Source of the DNA: Candidatus Cohnella colombiensis
Lineage (GTDB): Bacteria > Bacillota > Bacilli > Paenibacillales > Paenibacillaceae
Direction: 5' to 3'
Assembly: GCA_029203125.1 (NCBI GenBank)
Contig: CP119317.1
Location: 2,666,001-2,730,000, forward strand
DNA length: 64,000 nt
Part shown: positions 16,943 through 27,531 of the stretch, one piece after another
Position numbering within the stretch: the first letter of the stretch is position 1
How the letters are laid out: each line of letters opens with the position of its first letter
Program-made: the position numbers and the translations under genes
The notes under the pieces: model-generated
Seen by the model: the letters and a program-made list of their open reading frames with translations, nothing else
Database searches by the model: none
What the model was told of the DNA's origin: nothing

Positions 16943-18151
16943 TCAACCCATACTTCCATAAAGCGTAAACATCGGCATCATGATTGCCATAACGATTGTG
17001 CCTACAATTGCTGCGAGAAAAACGATAAGCAGAGGCTCCAGTAGCGACTTCAGTCGGTCAACCGTATTCTCGACATCCATTTCGTAAAAGTCTGCAATCT
17101 TCGCAAGCATAATATCGAGCGAACCCGTCTCTTCACCGATGGAGATCATCTGCGTGACGAGCGGTGGAAATACCCACGCACTTTTCAACGGCTCGGATAG
17201 CGGATTACCTTGCCTTAGCGAATCAGCTGACATTCGAATAAATTTACCGATGACTTTGTTTTCAACCACCTCTTCTACAATCGAAAGCGATTGAAGCACG
17301 GGAACAGAACTAGCATAGAGCGAGGAAAGTGTTCTGGACAATTGCGCTATCGCGCCCTTCTGTTTCAACTTTCCGAAGATCGGAACCTTGAGCTTGAAGT
17401 AATCAATCCAATAGCTTCCTTTCTCCGATCGCTTTGCAACTTGGTACAACACGATCACAAGGAGGAGAATCAGCACCCAGATGAACCATTGATTTTGCAA
17501 ACTGTCGCTTAATGCCAACACCATCTTCGTGACCGTTGGAAGCTGTGCATCCATCGATTGAAACATACCGACAAATTGTGGAACAACGAAATTAAGAAGA
17601 TAGATGACAGCGCCTATTGCTAAAGTGCCGACGACCATTGGATAGGTGAGTGCAGATTTGATCTTCTCCCGCGTCGTATGCTGCTTCTCGAAGAAGAGCG
17701 CAAGCCTCTCCAGTGTACCTTCCAAATCTCCAGTTTCTTCACCTGCGCGGATCATATTTGTAAACATCTGCGGGAATATTCGCTTATGCTCAGTCACAGA
17801 CTGGGACAACGATACGCCTCTTAACAACGAGGTATAGATATCTTGGAGCGCTTTGCGCAAAGGTTTACTTTCCGTCTGATGGGCCAATATTGAGGTCGCT
17901 TCGACAATCGATACCCCAGCGCGGATTAAGGTAGCAAACTGCCGGCAATAGATGATGAAATGCAGATGCTTTACAGGATTACCAATATATATTTCCGTTG
18001 ATAGGAACGTCGTTCGATGCTCGTCGAGCGAAAGCACAACAAGGCCGCGTTTACGAAGCATCTCCATCGCCGACGTTTTATCCCGTGCAGTGAGCTTGCC
18101 TTTGGACTGCCTGCCGGAAGAGCTTTTCACATGGTATAGAAAATCTGCCAT
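16943..18151 (-). CDS. pilC: Type IV pilus inner-membrane platform protein PilC
   Basis: A 402-residue type II secretion F-family protein, the platform on which the PilB and PilT motors act. It has an N-terminal cytosolic segment, then two repeats of the T2SSF domain (about 67-190 and 270-395). Each has the signature around FPQMFTNMIRAGEETGDLE and FPPLVTQMISIGEETGSLD, followed by membrane helices. The ATG overlaps the pilT stop by one base (TAATG), so translation is coupled. Confidence 0.95.
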   Translation of the reverse strand: MADFLYHVKSSSGRQSKGKLTARDKTSAMEMLRKRGLVVLSLDEHRTTFLSTEIYIGNPVKHLHFIIYCRQFATLIRAGVSIVEATSILAHQTESKPLRKALQDIYTSLLRGVSLSQSVTEHKRIFPQMFTNMIRAGEETGDLEGTLERLALFFEKQHTTREKIKSALTYPMVVGTLAIGAVIYLLNFVVPQFVGMFQSMDAQLPTVTKMVLALSDSLQNQWFIWVLILLLVIVLYQVAKRSEKGSYWIDYFKLKVPIFGKLKQKGAIAQLSRTLSSLYASSVPVLQSLSIVEEVVENKVIGKFIRMSADSLRQGNPLSEPLKSAWVFPPLVTQMISIGEETGSLDIMLAKIADFYEMDVENTVDRLKSLLEPLLIVFLAAIVGTIVMAIMMPMFTLYGSMG

Positions 18152-19200
18152 TATCCTCCCACCTCTGCGAAGTATGCTTTTGCAGCTTGAGCGTTAATCG
18201 CGCCCGTCTGAAGCAGCTCTTGAATGGCCATTTCCAACGTTATCATGCCGTATTGACGTCCAGTTTGCATCGTGCTCTTAATTTGATGAACTTTCTCCGT
18301 TCGGATTAAGTTTCCAACAGCTGGCGTATTAATCATTATTTCCGCTGCACACGCCCGCCCTCTTCCATTCGCAAGTGGAAACAATCTTTGCGAGATGACT
18401 GCAACAAGCACTGCCGCGAGCTGGGTACGAATTTGCGCTTGCTGATGCCCAGGAAATGCATCAATGATCCGGTCGATCGTCTGCGGAGCATCTGTCGTAT
18501 GTAATGTTGCAAACACGAGATGTCCGGTTTCCGCAGCAGTAACAGCGGCTGAAATCGTCTCTAAATCTCGCATTTCACCAACTAGAATAACGTCGGGGTC
18601 TTGTCTTAATGCTGCTCGTAAGCCATTCGCAAAGCTAAGTGTATCTGCTCCCACTTCTCGCTGATCGATAATCGAAGCTTGGTGGCTATGCAAATACTCG
18701 ATCGGATCTTCTAAAGTAACGATATGTTTCTTCTCATTGCGATTGATGAAATCAATCATCGCAGCTAGTGTTGAAGATTTGCCACTGCCTGTCGGTCCAG
18801 TGACGAGCACGAGACCTTGTGGCTTCTGAGCTAACGATCGCAATATGGTTGGTAGCTGTAGCTGCTCTAATGTAGGTATCTGTGTAGGAATGGTACGCGC
18901 TGCGACGCTAACTCTCCCTCTCTGTCTGTAGGCGTTTACCCGATAGCGTGACTGCCCCTCCAGTTCGTAAGAGAAATCAATCTCACCCATCTTGTTAAAT
19001 CTCTCCTGTTGTTCGTCGCTAAGAAGGGCATTCACCATAGACAGCGTTTCGTCTGCTGTCAGCAACACTTCACCAACCGGTTGTAATGTACCATGTACAC
19101 GCATCATCGGTGCAGAGCCCACCGTTAGATGCAAATCCGATGCCTTCGCTTCGTGCGCTGAAATGAGTAAGCCTACAATCTGTTGTAACGGCTGCGTCAT
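18151..19200 (-). CDS. pilT: Pilus retraction ATPase PilT
   Basis: A 349-residue hexameric AAA-type motor that depolymerises the pilus and powers twitching. Walker A is VTGPTGSGKSSTLAAM, the Asp box follows (EDPIEYLHSH), Walker B is DVILVGEMRD and the His box is TGHLVFATLHTTDAPQTID. A PilT-type C-terminal AIQELL region is present. Its presence predicts retractile pili, not a simple competence pseudopilus. It lies 17 bp after pilB. Confidence 0.96.
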   Translation of the reverse strand: MTQPLQQIVGLLISAHEAKASDLHLTVGSAPMMRVHGTLQPVGEVLLTADETLSMVNALLSDEQQERFNKMGEIDFSYELEGQSRYRVNAYRQRGRVSVAARTIPTQIPTLEQLQLPTILRSLAQKPQGLVLVTGPTGSGKSSTLAAMIDFINRNEKKHIVTLEDPIEYLHSHQASIIDQREVGADTLSFANGLRAALRQDPDVILVGEMRDLETISAAVTAAETGHLVFATLHTTDAPQTIDRIIDAFPGHQQAQIRTQLAAVLVAVISQRLFPLANGRGRACAAEIMINTPAVGNLIRTEKVHQIKSTMQTGRQYGMITLEMAIQELLQTGAINAQAAKAYFAEVGG

Positions 19201-19217
19201 CGTTCCACCCCCTTATC

Positions 19218-20882
19218 TTAATAAGCTACTGTTTCGCGTACGACTTCCTGAATCGTCGTAATCCCTTGAACGACCTTGGCTAGCCCATCATCGAGCAATT
19301 GAATCATTCCTTGATCGACTGCACGATCTCGAAAATCATCAACTGTTGCAGTATGATCGATTAGCTTTCGCAATTGGTCATCAATTTTCAATACTTCGTG
19401 GATCGCCACCCGACCACGGAAGCCCGTACGGTTACAGTTTCCGCACCCTTTACCTTTATAGAGCTTTTCGACGGTAATCCCGCGACTCGCAAGCAAAAGC
19501 TTCTCTTGCTCGGTTGGCTCATGCGCTATTTTACAATCGGGGCAAATTCGTCGAACGAGTCGTTGCGCAACTACGCCCAACAAAGACGAAGCTAGCAAAT
19601 AGGGTTCAAGTCCCATATCTCGCAACCGCGAGATCGTACTCGCTGCGTCGTTCGTATGCAAGGTTGAAAGTACGAGGTGACCGGTTAACGATGCACGTAC
19701 AGCGATTTCTGCTGTTTCTGCATCACGAATTTCCCCGACCATAACAATATTCGGATCTTGACGTAATATCGATCTCAATCCTGTCGCGAAGGTAAGGCCA
19801 ATCGCAGGATTGATATGAACTTGATTAATGCCGGCTAGTTGATATTCAACAGGATCTTCAACTGTAATGATGTTGGCACTGTCTTTATTCAGATGTGAAA
19901 GAGCAGAATATAAGGTGGTCGTCTTTCCACTTCCCGTTGGACCCGTAATTAGTAATATACCGTATGGACGTTCTATCATTTCCTTAAAGAGATCGTAGTT
20001 CGCCGGTTGAAATCCTAAACGAGTAATTTCTTGAACCCCTGTACTGAGATCGAGCAAACGAAGTACGATTTTCTCTCCATGGATCGTTGGCAACGATGAA
20101 ACCCGCACATCGATCTGCCTCATATCGAATTGCATCTTCATTCTTCCATCTTGAGGAAGTCGTCTTTCTGCAATGTTCAAACGAGCCATAATCTTTAATC
20201 TAGCTGTAATAAAGCCTTGCATTTGCTTCGGAATAGTCCTCTCATTACGTAGCACACCATCTACCCGATAACGAATGGCTACATTGTTTTCGCCTGGATC
20301 GACGTGAATGTCGGACACTTTGAGTTGAACAGCCTGCTGAATCATCTGATTGACGAGACGAACGATCGGTGAATCCTCATTCGTGATTTCTGTTTCTTGA
20401 ATTTCTTCCTGAGAAGGCAAGTCAATCATCAGTTGACTCATTGAATCTTGCAAGCCATAGTGCTTTGCAATGGCGCGCTGGAGTTCCTCACGACTAGATA
20501 TTGCCGGTTCTATTCGGAATCCAGTCGTCATTCTTAATTCTTCTATTGCGAAGTAGTCAAGCGGATCGGCCATCGCAACGAGCAATCTGTTGCCATCTTT
20601 CTGCAACGGTATCGCTTGATGCCTTCTTGCTAGACTTTCAGGAATAATATGTACGATTGAAGGCTCGATCTGATATTTGAACAAACTGACATGTGGAATG
20701 CCAAGCTGGAACTCGAGCACCTCTATTAATTGTTGTTCAGTGATATAGCCTTGTGAGATCAAGTGGTCTCCCAGTTTTTGCTTTGTTTTTCGTTGTTCGA
20801 CTAACGCCTCTTGTAGCTGTTCATCTGAAATGATGCCACTATCTACAAGCAAATCTCCTAATCTCTTTTTTACAATGGACAT
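19218..20882 (-). CDS. pilB: Pilus extension ATPase PilB (GspE family)
   Basis: A 554-residue motor for pilus assembly. MshEN-type N-terminal domains (about 1-150) come first, a region that binds c-di-GMP in some homologues. The ATPase core follows: Walker A ITGPTGSGKTTTLYSAL, Walker B NIVMVGEIRD, and TGHLVLSTLHTNDAASTI. A tetracysteine zinc site (CPDC and CGNC) sits before the C-terminus. The start is ATG 20882 with GGAGTG 9 nt upstream; the longer in-frame TTG lacks a ribosome site. First gene of the pil operon. Confidence 0.95.
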   Translation of the reverse strand: MSIVKKRLGDLLVDSGIISDEQLQEALVEQRKTKQKLGDHLISQGYITEQQLIEVLEFQLGIPHVSLFKYQIEPSIVHIIPESLARRHQAIPLQKDGNRLLVAMADPLDYFAIEELRMTTGFRIEPAISSREELQRAIAKHYGLQDSMSQLMIDLPSQEEIQETEITNEDSPIVRLVNQMIQQAVQLKVSDIHVDPGENNVAIRYRVDGVLRNERTIPKQMQGFITARLKIMARLNIAERRLPQDGRMKMQFDMRQIDVRVSSLPTIHGEKIVLRLLDLSTGVQEITRLGFQPANYDLFKEMIERPYGILLITGPTGSGKTTTLYSALSHLNKDSANIITVEDPVEYQLAGINQVHINPAIGLTFATGLRSILRQDPNIVMVGEIRDAETAEIAVRASLTGHLVLSTLHTNDAASTISRLRDMGLEPYLLASSLLGVVAQRLVRRICPDCKIAHEPTEQEKLLLASRGITVEKLYKGKGCGNCNRTGFRGRVAIHEVLKIDDQLRKLIDHTATVDDFRDRAVDQGMIQLLDDGLAKVVQGITTIQEVVRETVAY

Positions 20883-21189
20883 ATTCGAATTCACTCCATT
20901 ATTCGTCAAATCAATTTACCTATACCGCATATAGTCCATATTGCCCAATTTAATATATTGTAAATCTCATAGATAGAATTTACCACATCTTTAGTCCTAA
21001 TGTAACTATTAGATGAATTTAATCGAAATTCCTTTAGAAAACACTACATTTTCCCGGCTAGACGCAAAATTCTTATAGTCTTTATGCTCAACTCATGGTA
21101 AATTAAGGTTACGAACAAGGATATCACTTCTAGTAAAATAATACTAGGTATTAAGTACTTCTTTTTTCATATCATTTGGAGGGATTGCG
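20883..21189. promoter_or_regulatory. Divergent intergenic region, pilB / surface protein
   Basis: A 307-bp AT-rich gap that should hold promoters for the pil operon (minus) and the large surface protein (plus). I see a short inverted repeat CTAGTA (21130-21135) / TACTAG (21142-21147), about 40 bp before the surface-protein start. No confident -10/-35 pair and no riboswitch was found by eye. Confidence 0.35.
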
Positions 21190-24100
21190 ATGTTTGATAG
21201 GTTTCAAAATAAGATCAGTATCCTGCTCATCTTAGCACTACTAATATTGACAATTGAGCCGGTTGCCACCCATTTGAATACGAGCTATGCAGCTACTTCT
21301 ACAACTGAAATTCGTATTCTTGAAATTACAGAGTCAGGCACATCAGATCTTCAAAGTATACTGGGTAGTTCTAGCAATCCCTCCTATATAATCGACACAA
21401 TCAAGATGAAGCGCTTCATCGCCTTAAGAGATGAACTCGATGGTAAGTATGATGCAGTGTACATTGGAAAAGGTGTATATAATGCTACCCAAGTACAGGC
21501 TAATGAAAGAGACCACAACACAACTGCCAAAGAGAATGATATGACAAATCTCAAAATCAGAGAGCTTACCAATGCTTATATCAGTCGCGGTTTGCCATTT
21601 ATCGTATATAGCCAGCGCGATAGCTCTTCAACGACAACGGGTAACGGTGCACTCTATCAGAACGTTGCGGGCAATTTAAAAAGCGCTCTGCTTAATTATG
21701 TAAAAAAGAATGGAACGAACCCTTCAGTTGATAGCAACAGAGTACCTGAATCGAATGGAGTTGCTCCCAACGTCATTATCGTGGGCGACACTCATCTCGC
21801 TAATAAAAATAATTTCCTTGCCAGAACAAACCTGACAGCCGATAACATCATGCGACCTCGATTGAACTTAACAAGCAAGCCTATCGATTATTTAGTGAAT
21901 CAAAGCTCGATATACTATGCGGGAGATACGCTCAGCTACAAATTTAACATCGACAACGTAGCGAACATTAACCAAAGAAATCTAGTCGCAAATTTATACA
22001 TTGGCATCGATAATGTCATTAAATTTGGCGCCGACCATCTCGTATACAGTAAGCCTATTACTTCCATTACGAATAATACGCTGGAGTTCCGTCTACCTAA
22101 AGGTTATTCAGGAGCCCATTATTGGAAGCTTGAACTTGTCGACAAATCCAATAACAATAAAGATATCGCGACGGGTGTCATTCGCTTCCGAGATCAGAAG
22201 ACACCTATCAAAGTGCTGCAAGTATTACCGAACAACGGAGACAGCAGCAGTTTGCTGAAATCAAATAATATGAAACCCGCATACTTGAGCTCTGACGACT
22301 ATCAGATTTCAATTACGGTTACTGACATCACGACATTTAATAACACTGGATATTTGAATTTGAATGGTAATTACGACATGCTCATATTTGGCTTTGTCGA
22401 TGAATACAACAGCAAAGCACCTATTAGTGCCACTGCTGCTCAAAAAGTGAAGGATTTTATCGGAACAGGACAAAGCGTTATGTTCACGCACGATACCGTG
22501 TATGATGGCAGACAAGAGTGGATTACCTATTTCCAAGATTCAACAGGACAGCTTAATCCGAAAACCAACATGGGTCTGTCCGCACCTAATACTTCTACAA
22601 CTACGAAGAAGGTCAACGAAGGACTGCTCACGCGCTTTCCTTTCAACATCAGTAATGAAAGCAGTCTAATTAACACGACGCATAATCAGTATTTCCGTTT
22701 AAACCTCGAGGATGAAAAGCTGATCCCATGGTATAACATTACAGGTGGCCCTCGGGACAATGATGACAGCTGGAACCACTACTACACCTACTCTTATGGC
22801 AACGTAACCTACTCCGGAACAGGGCATACGAATACGAACTTCCCAGATTGGGAGCAACGACTGTTCGTAAATACGATGTATCGGGCATTCATCGGATCGA
22901 ATCACGCACCAATTCTTGATGTGAAAGCTCCGATCGCATATGCGAGCAACAACAAGATTATCCCTACCTATAGCGATATTCTTGTAAGCTACACAGCAGA
23001 GGATTATGATCTGAACGACAATACGCTTACGCATCAGATTACATTCAAGTATAAAGAAACAGGAAAGACGTCATGGACAACGAAAGTTGTACAAGCGCCA
23101 ATCGATAGAGCAACAGGTGAAACGGTCATTCAATCGTTCGCCAATCCACTTTCAAATGATGGCGACTTGATCGTAACGATATCCGCTTCTGATAAGTACG
23201 GTGCAATCGTAACCAAAGATATTCAAGTTAAAATCGTTAAAGTTACTGCTAACATCGATGTCAATCGGACATTGTCCTCTAATGTAATTAACAACCAAGT
23301 CGACAAGAACGTTCCGGTCACGATGACTTACACACTCACACCTAAACCGGTTGCCTATCAAGCAGGTATCGACGTATCCGATCTTGTCATTAAAAAGTTC
23401 GCATTTACTGAAACTTTACCAGCGAACCTGTCAGTAACTACAACAGATATGTCCTCCGCATTGAGCAATAAAAAACGGACAGGCACGATAACTAACGGAT
23501 ACACGATCAGCGGCAACTTAGCCGATATCGCGTATCGCAGGTCAGGGAATTATTTTATCGCAGATCCCATATCGTTCGAAGTTAAGGTCACACCTACGGA
23601 AAATGGAAACTATGCGCTGATCAACTCCAACTTATCGTTTGATGACTTTACAATTGTGAACGGATATACGACCGTCGTCCCATTATCGTTGCAATTTCCG
23701 GCACAAGCTTTTGAGGCCGTAACGAAGATCACAGCACTGGAACTCGCTGACACTTTCATTGCAAAAGGCGAAGAGACAAAGCTCAATCCAGTCATTACAC
23801 CATTCGAAGCAACGAACAAAGCACTCAACTGGATTTCCAGCAATCCTAGCATTGTCAGTGTTGATTCTATGACCGGTGTTATCAAAGGTCTCGCCGAGGG
23901 CACCGCGACAATAACCGCAACAGCTAAAGATGGAAGTAACATTTCGGCATCTGCAAAAGTTACCGTGTACGTTCCAGGTTTGACTTTAATCGGTCCAGAA
24001 ACGATGAATGTCGGTGAGACAAAGGAACTTAAAGGAATTCTCGCAGGGAATGAAAAAGCGATCGCTCCTTTCACCTGGTCCGTTACTGACCAAAACACGA

Positions 24101-25599
24101 AAGCAAAATTCGTCAACTTAAATACAAGCAGCCTAACGAATACACTAAATGCGCTTAATCCAGGGGATATAACGGTAACGTTGACTGTAAATACGGATAA
24201 GGGTAAAACTTACACGAAGTCGATAAAAATTACGATTGTTCAGCCTGTGCAGCTCACATTGCCCGCTGAAATTGAGCTCGGGATTAATCAAACGACCAAC
24301 GCTTCAACAATGCTCACGATATCACCAAGCAATATGACCGGAGCTGTGAAGAGCTTAACAAACTGGAGCAGCAGCAACAGCTCGATCGTCTCTGTAGATC
24401 CAACGACGGGAGCCATAACCGGATTAACGAATGGCTCAGCTGATATTACTGCAACCTATAAGCTATTACCGGAATCAACACCTGTAACCGCAACTATGAA
24501 AGTGAATATCATCGAACTTACCGGACCAACAGAAATTACGATACCTGTAGGTGCATCCTACAACTTAAAGAGCAAAACCAACGCTTTCCCTAGCAACCTA
24601 AGTGCTACGATCTTAGGAAAGTTATCTTGGTCTGATGAAAGCAGTAAAGATTTCATCTCGATCAACCCAAGCACCGGGATCCTGCAAGGGATTAAGGCTG
24701 GCACTGAAACGATCACTGTAGAATACCGTCAATCGCCTGCAGGTCCTGTTGTCACCTCGCGGACAATTAAAGTAAACACAATTAGCTTAACGTTACCTAG
24801 TGAGATCGAGATCGGTATTGGAGACACCTTTAGCTATGATTTGAGTAAACAGATTATCATCGCACCGAGGAAATTGAAAAATGTAATCGTATCTAATCTA
24901 CAATGGTCAACTTCGGGCAGTGCGGTAACTGTCGATTCTGATGGTATCGTTAAAGGTAAAAATGCAGGAACACAAACCATTACAGTTAAATATCAACTGA
25001 ATGCGGATAGTCCTGTCATCACTCGTTCGATTGATGTTACTGTAGTAGACATGAAAGCTCCTGCAGAAATTACGTTGCGCAAAGGTGGCACATTTGATCT
25101 GTTGAGCAAGCTAACACTCTCACCTGTATCTATAGCAACGAGGCTAATATGGCCATCTTCACCTAAGTATGTCGTCGTTAGTACTGGTATAATTTCAGCT
25201 TCTGCAATTGGATCGGAAAATGTAACGGTCAGCTACAAAACAAACACTGGAAGTACGATCTCTACAGTGACTAAGGTCAATGTTGTCGATCTAGCCTTCC
25301 AAGGGCAAATTTCACTAGAGCAGGATCAGAGCTACAATCTATTAAGTGGTCCGAACGCTGCGCAAAATTTGAAAATTAGCAGTTCAGCAGAAGTTCGTCC
25401 AAAGATCATTAATGGTCTCACTTGGAGCACAGACAATACAGCTTACTTAACGATCAACACCGACGGTACCGTTACTGCCATTAAACCAGGTAAAACAGTC
25501 GTAACCGTAACCTATGCGCCGATAGATGGAAGCACACCTATAAAATCGCAAGTTACCATCATCGTCACGAAGAAGAAGATCGTCGGAGACCGCTACTAA
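21190..25599 (+). CDS. Large secreted surface protein with repeated Ig-like (Big_2) domains
   Basis: A 1469-residue exported protein. The signal peptide spans about 1-35 (cleavage near SYAATS). Residues about 36-570 form an N-terminal region I do not recognise firmly; it resembles DUF5057-type proteins and contains alternating beta-rich and Rossmann-like stretches. A cadherin-like stretch follows near 580-690. From about 860 to the end come six or so bacterial Ig-like type 2 modules, recognised by repeats of the form WSSSNSSIVSVDPTTGAITG and GTATITATAK. There is no LPXTG or SLH anchor; it ends KKKIVGDRY. ATG 21190 follows TTTGGAGGG. Its location between pilB and the pilin-like genes suggests a pilus-linked adhesin. 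Confidence 0.85.
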   Translation: MFDRFQNKISILLILALLILTIEPVATHLNTSYAATSTTEIRILEITESGTSDLQSILGSSSNPSYIIDTIKMKRFIALRDELDGKYDAVYIGKGVYNATQVQANERDHNTTAKENDMTNLKIRELTNAYISRGLPFIVYSQRDSSSTTTGNGALYQNVAGNLKSALLNYVKKNGTNPSVDSNRVPESNGVAPNVIIVGDTHLANKNNFLARTNLTADNIMRPRLNLTSKPIDYLVNQSSIYYAGDTLSYKFNIDNVANINQRNLVANLYIGIDNVIKFGADHLVYSKPITSITNNTLEFRLPKGYSGAHYWKLELVDKSNNNKDIATGVIRFRDQKTPIKVLQVLPNNGDSSSLLKSNNMKPAYLSSDDYQISITVTDITTFNNTGYLNLNGNYDMLIFGFVDEYNSKAPISATAAQKVKDFIGTGQSVMFTHDTVYDGRQEWITYFQDSTGQLNPKTNMGLSAPNTSTTTKKVNEGLLTRFPFNISNESSLINTTHNQYFRLNLEDEKLIPWYNITGGPRDNDDSWNHYYTYSYGNVTYSGTGHTNTNFPDWEQRLFVNTMYRAFIGSNHAPILDVKAPIAYASNNKIIPTYSDILVSYTAEDYDLNDNTLTHQITFKYKETGKTSWTTKVVQAPIDRATGETVIQSFANPLSNDGDLIVTISASDKYGAIVTKDIQVKIVKVTANIDVNRTLSSNVINNQVDKNVPVTMTYTLTPKPVAYQAGIDVSDLVIKKFAFTETLPANLSVTTTDMSSALSNKKRTGTITNGYTISGNLADIAYRRSGNYFIADPISFEVKVTPTENGNYALINSNLSFDDFTIVNGYTTVVPLSLQFPAQAFEAVTKITALELADTFIAKGEETKLNPVITPFEATNKALNWISSNPSIVSVDSMTGVIKGLAEGTATITATAKDGSNISASAKVTVYVPGLTLIGPETMNVGETKELKGILAGNEKAIAPFTWSVTDQNTKAKFVNLNTSSLTNTLNALNPGDITVTLTVNTDKGKTYTKSIKITIVQPVQLTLPAEIELGINQTTNASTMLTISPSNMTGAVKSLTNWSSSNSSIVSVDPTTGAITGLTNGSADITATYKLLPESTPVTATMKVNIIELTGPTEITIPVGASYNLKSKTNAFPSNLSATILGKLSWSDESSKDFISINPSTGILQGIKAGTETITVEYRQSPAGPVVTSRTIKVNTISLTLPSEIEIGIGDTFSYDLSKQIIIAPRKLKNVIVSNLQWSTSGSAVTVDSDGIVKGKNAGTQTITVKYQLNADSPVITRSIDVTVVDMKAPAEITLRKGGTFDLLSKLTLSPVSIATRLIWPSSPKYVVVSTGIISASAIGSENVTVSYKTNTGSTISTVTKVNVVDLAFQGQISLEQDQSYNLLSGPNAAQNLKISSSAEVRPKIINGLTWSTDNTAYLTINTDGTVTAIKPGKTVVTVTYAPIDGSTPIKSQVTIIVTKKKIVGDRY

Positions 25600-25624
25600 A
25601 CGTCGGAATATTATAATGCTCACC

Positions 25625-25666
25625 AAAAATCCCCTTCATGTCATTTAGACACTGAAGGGGATTTTT
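25625..25666. terminator. Bidirectional terminator
   Basis: AAAAATCCCCTTCA (25625-25638) pairs perfectly with TGAAGGGGATTTTT (25653-25666) between the convergent surface-protein and pilin-like genes; both sides give T-runs. Confidence 0.9.
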
Positions 25667-25690
25667 GAATGTTATATATGCTAACAACCA

Positions 25691-27520
25691 TTAAGGTGTT
25701 TGAGGTACGAGACGCTTCTTTCCAATAACCATACTGATCTGCTTAACCCGCGGCAAGCCGACATTCTGAGCTGTGAAGATCGATGGATCGTAATCAATGA
25801 TGAAACGTGATTTCAGTTTGTTGTTTGGGTCCGAATCAATACTATTGTTCAAAGCATCAAATTGCAGCATCGTTTCACTCGCATTTGGCTTTGTATTCCC
25901 GAGTACTGCATTAATATGAAGATCTCCTCTAGCGAAAAAACCACCATGTATCCAAAATGCCGAGCCCACACCATACAGCCAAGCCTCATCGTCTGTATAC
26001 ATAAATGCATCAAGAATAGGAGGATTCGATGCGGATACGTATGGATAAGCAGTTGTAACAGGATTAAATGGCTCAATGCGATTAATAAGAATCGGGCCTT
26101 TGGAGATCAGTACAAGCTGTTTATGATTTAAGCCTCTTATACTGGCATCCTCTATCGTTGTGTTCTTAAGTGAAATTAATGTTGCATCCACCAATACGTT
26201 ACCTCTAATCATTACATTTCCTGTTACGAGAATGTTGCCGCGAACAACGATTGAACGATTCGGATCAGGATTATCTATCGTTAAATCTCCATTTACAATA
26301 ATCCAATAGCTCTTATAATAATCTTCTAGATAAGTCCTTTTCATTTTGATTTCTTGATCATAGACTATCCCTTCAACATTGTCTCCATCCACATACAAGT
26401 CACCTTCAACGAGCATAGAGCTTTCCAATTCATTCTGAAAGATCTCTTTCCGAGACTGCACCGCATTATCGTATTTAATGACTGCAAGATTATAGGCGTC
26501 TTCACCTACACTTTCAGTAAACACAGGCGGATCCGGAAGCTTAGGTACAATGATTAAATCAGTTGAGCTTTTGACTGTCGATATGACCGTGGCAATACCA
26601 GATTTTTTATAGATGTCACTAAGCGAATTTCTCGCGTTCGTGGTTGCACCGATTGCTTCTGCAATTTTATCGAGGAAAGATTCCTCCAGGTTCATATCTA
26701 CAAATTTTTGTCGTGCTTTCTCAATTACATTATCACCTGAGACACCGAGAACATCTTGAACCTGCCTACCATTGATGCCATTGAAATTGATAGGGAGATA
26801 ATTGTTCAAGTCAGCGCAAGCATTAAGATTTCCGCTCTCGCAATATTTCATCGTCTCTTTCCTTGATTGAACATATAAAGTTCCATCCACCGTCGGAAAC
26901 TTCGTCGCTATCGATCTGTTACTTCCATTATAGGTATAGTCCGCTTCATTCTTCGCATACAATTTCCCACCTGTAAATACATCACCTATTAAATAAGGCG
27001 AACCATTGATGAATAAATTTCCATCTGAGGAACCAGCTACATACTTCAGGAAATCCGGGAATGTATTCAATATAACGGTTTGTTCAAGAATTCGAGTAAC
27101 ACCATCTACCCTTGCTTTTGCCTTAATGACGACTGCATATTCGGCTGATGCGTTATCCGTACCCACATTCACTGTTTGAATCTCAATTTTTTCAATCTCT
27201 CCACTTGAACGCGAAGAATCATCTGTATTGATTTTCTTATTTTTATCCTCAAGAATCTCGTTCCTAATTAATTCAAGATCTGTACCTAAAGTTTTCGGAT
27301 CGATGTTACCCTGTTTACTATCGAATTTAGCAGCTATTCTTGCTACTGCTTCATTGAGCGCCTTCTCTGCTAGATGAAGACTTTGGACATCCTTCTCCCT
27401 CGTAACCGATCTTACTGCTCCTCCTAAGCTTGCACTGACGACAGCAAGACCAAGCATCATAAAGACAAAGACCATAAATAAGACGAGTAATAAAGCTGAA
27501 CCCTGTTCATTGCGTCTCAT
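25691..27520 (-). CDS. PilX-like large pilin-type protein
   Basis: A 609-residue protein with an N-terminal class III-like signal: MRRNEQG followed by SALLLVLFMVFVFMMLGLAVV. Gly precedes the cleavage site, but the usual Glu at +5 is absent, as in PilX/GspK-type tip pilins. A long domain follows, rich in beta-helix-like repeats (for example VVRGNILVTGNVMIRGNVLV near residue 425). It begins 11 nt after the previous pilin-like gene and ends at the shared terminator. A minor pilin bearing a large globular or adhesive head is the best guess; I recognise no specific family. Confidence 0.72.
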   Translation of the reverse strand: MRRNEQGSALLLVLFMVFVFMMLGLAVVSASLGGAVRSVTREKDVQSLHLAEKALNEAVARIAAKFDSKQGNIDPKTLGTDLELIRNEILEDKNKKINTDDSSRSSGEIEKIEIQTVNVGTDNASAEYAVVIKAKARVDGVTRILEQTVILNTFPDFLKYVAGSSDGNLFINGSPYLIGDVFTGGKLYAKNEADYTYNGSNRSIATKFPTVDGTLYVQSRKETMKYCESGNLNACADLNNYLPINFNGINGRQVQDVLGVSGDNVIEKARQKFVDMNLEESFLDKIAEAIGATTNARNSLSDIYKKSGIATVISTVKSSTDLIIVPKLPDPPVFTESVGEDAYNLAVIKYDNAVQSRKEIFQNELESSMLVEGDLYVDGDNVEGIVYDQEIKMKRTYLEDYYKSYWIIVNGDLTIDNPDPNRSIVVRGNILVTGNVMIRGNVLVDATLISLKNTTIEDASIRGLNHKQLVLISKGPILINRIEPFNPVTTAYPYVSASNPPILDAFMYTDDEAWLYGVGSAFWIHGGFFARGDLHINAVLGNTKPNASETMLQFDALNNSIDSDPNNKLKSRFIIDYDPSIFTAQNVGLPRVKQISMVIGKKRLVPQTP

Positions 27521-27531
27521 CGTCTAGCCTC

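Noticed and set aside
23610..24116. Antisense open frame (168 codons) within the surface-protein gene
   Set aside because: A shadow of the Ig-like repeats; no start signal.
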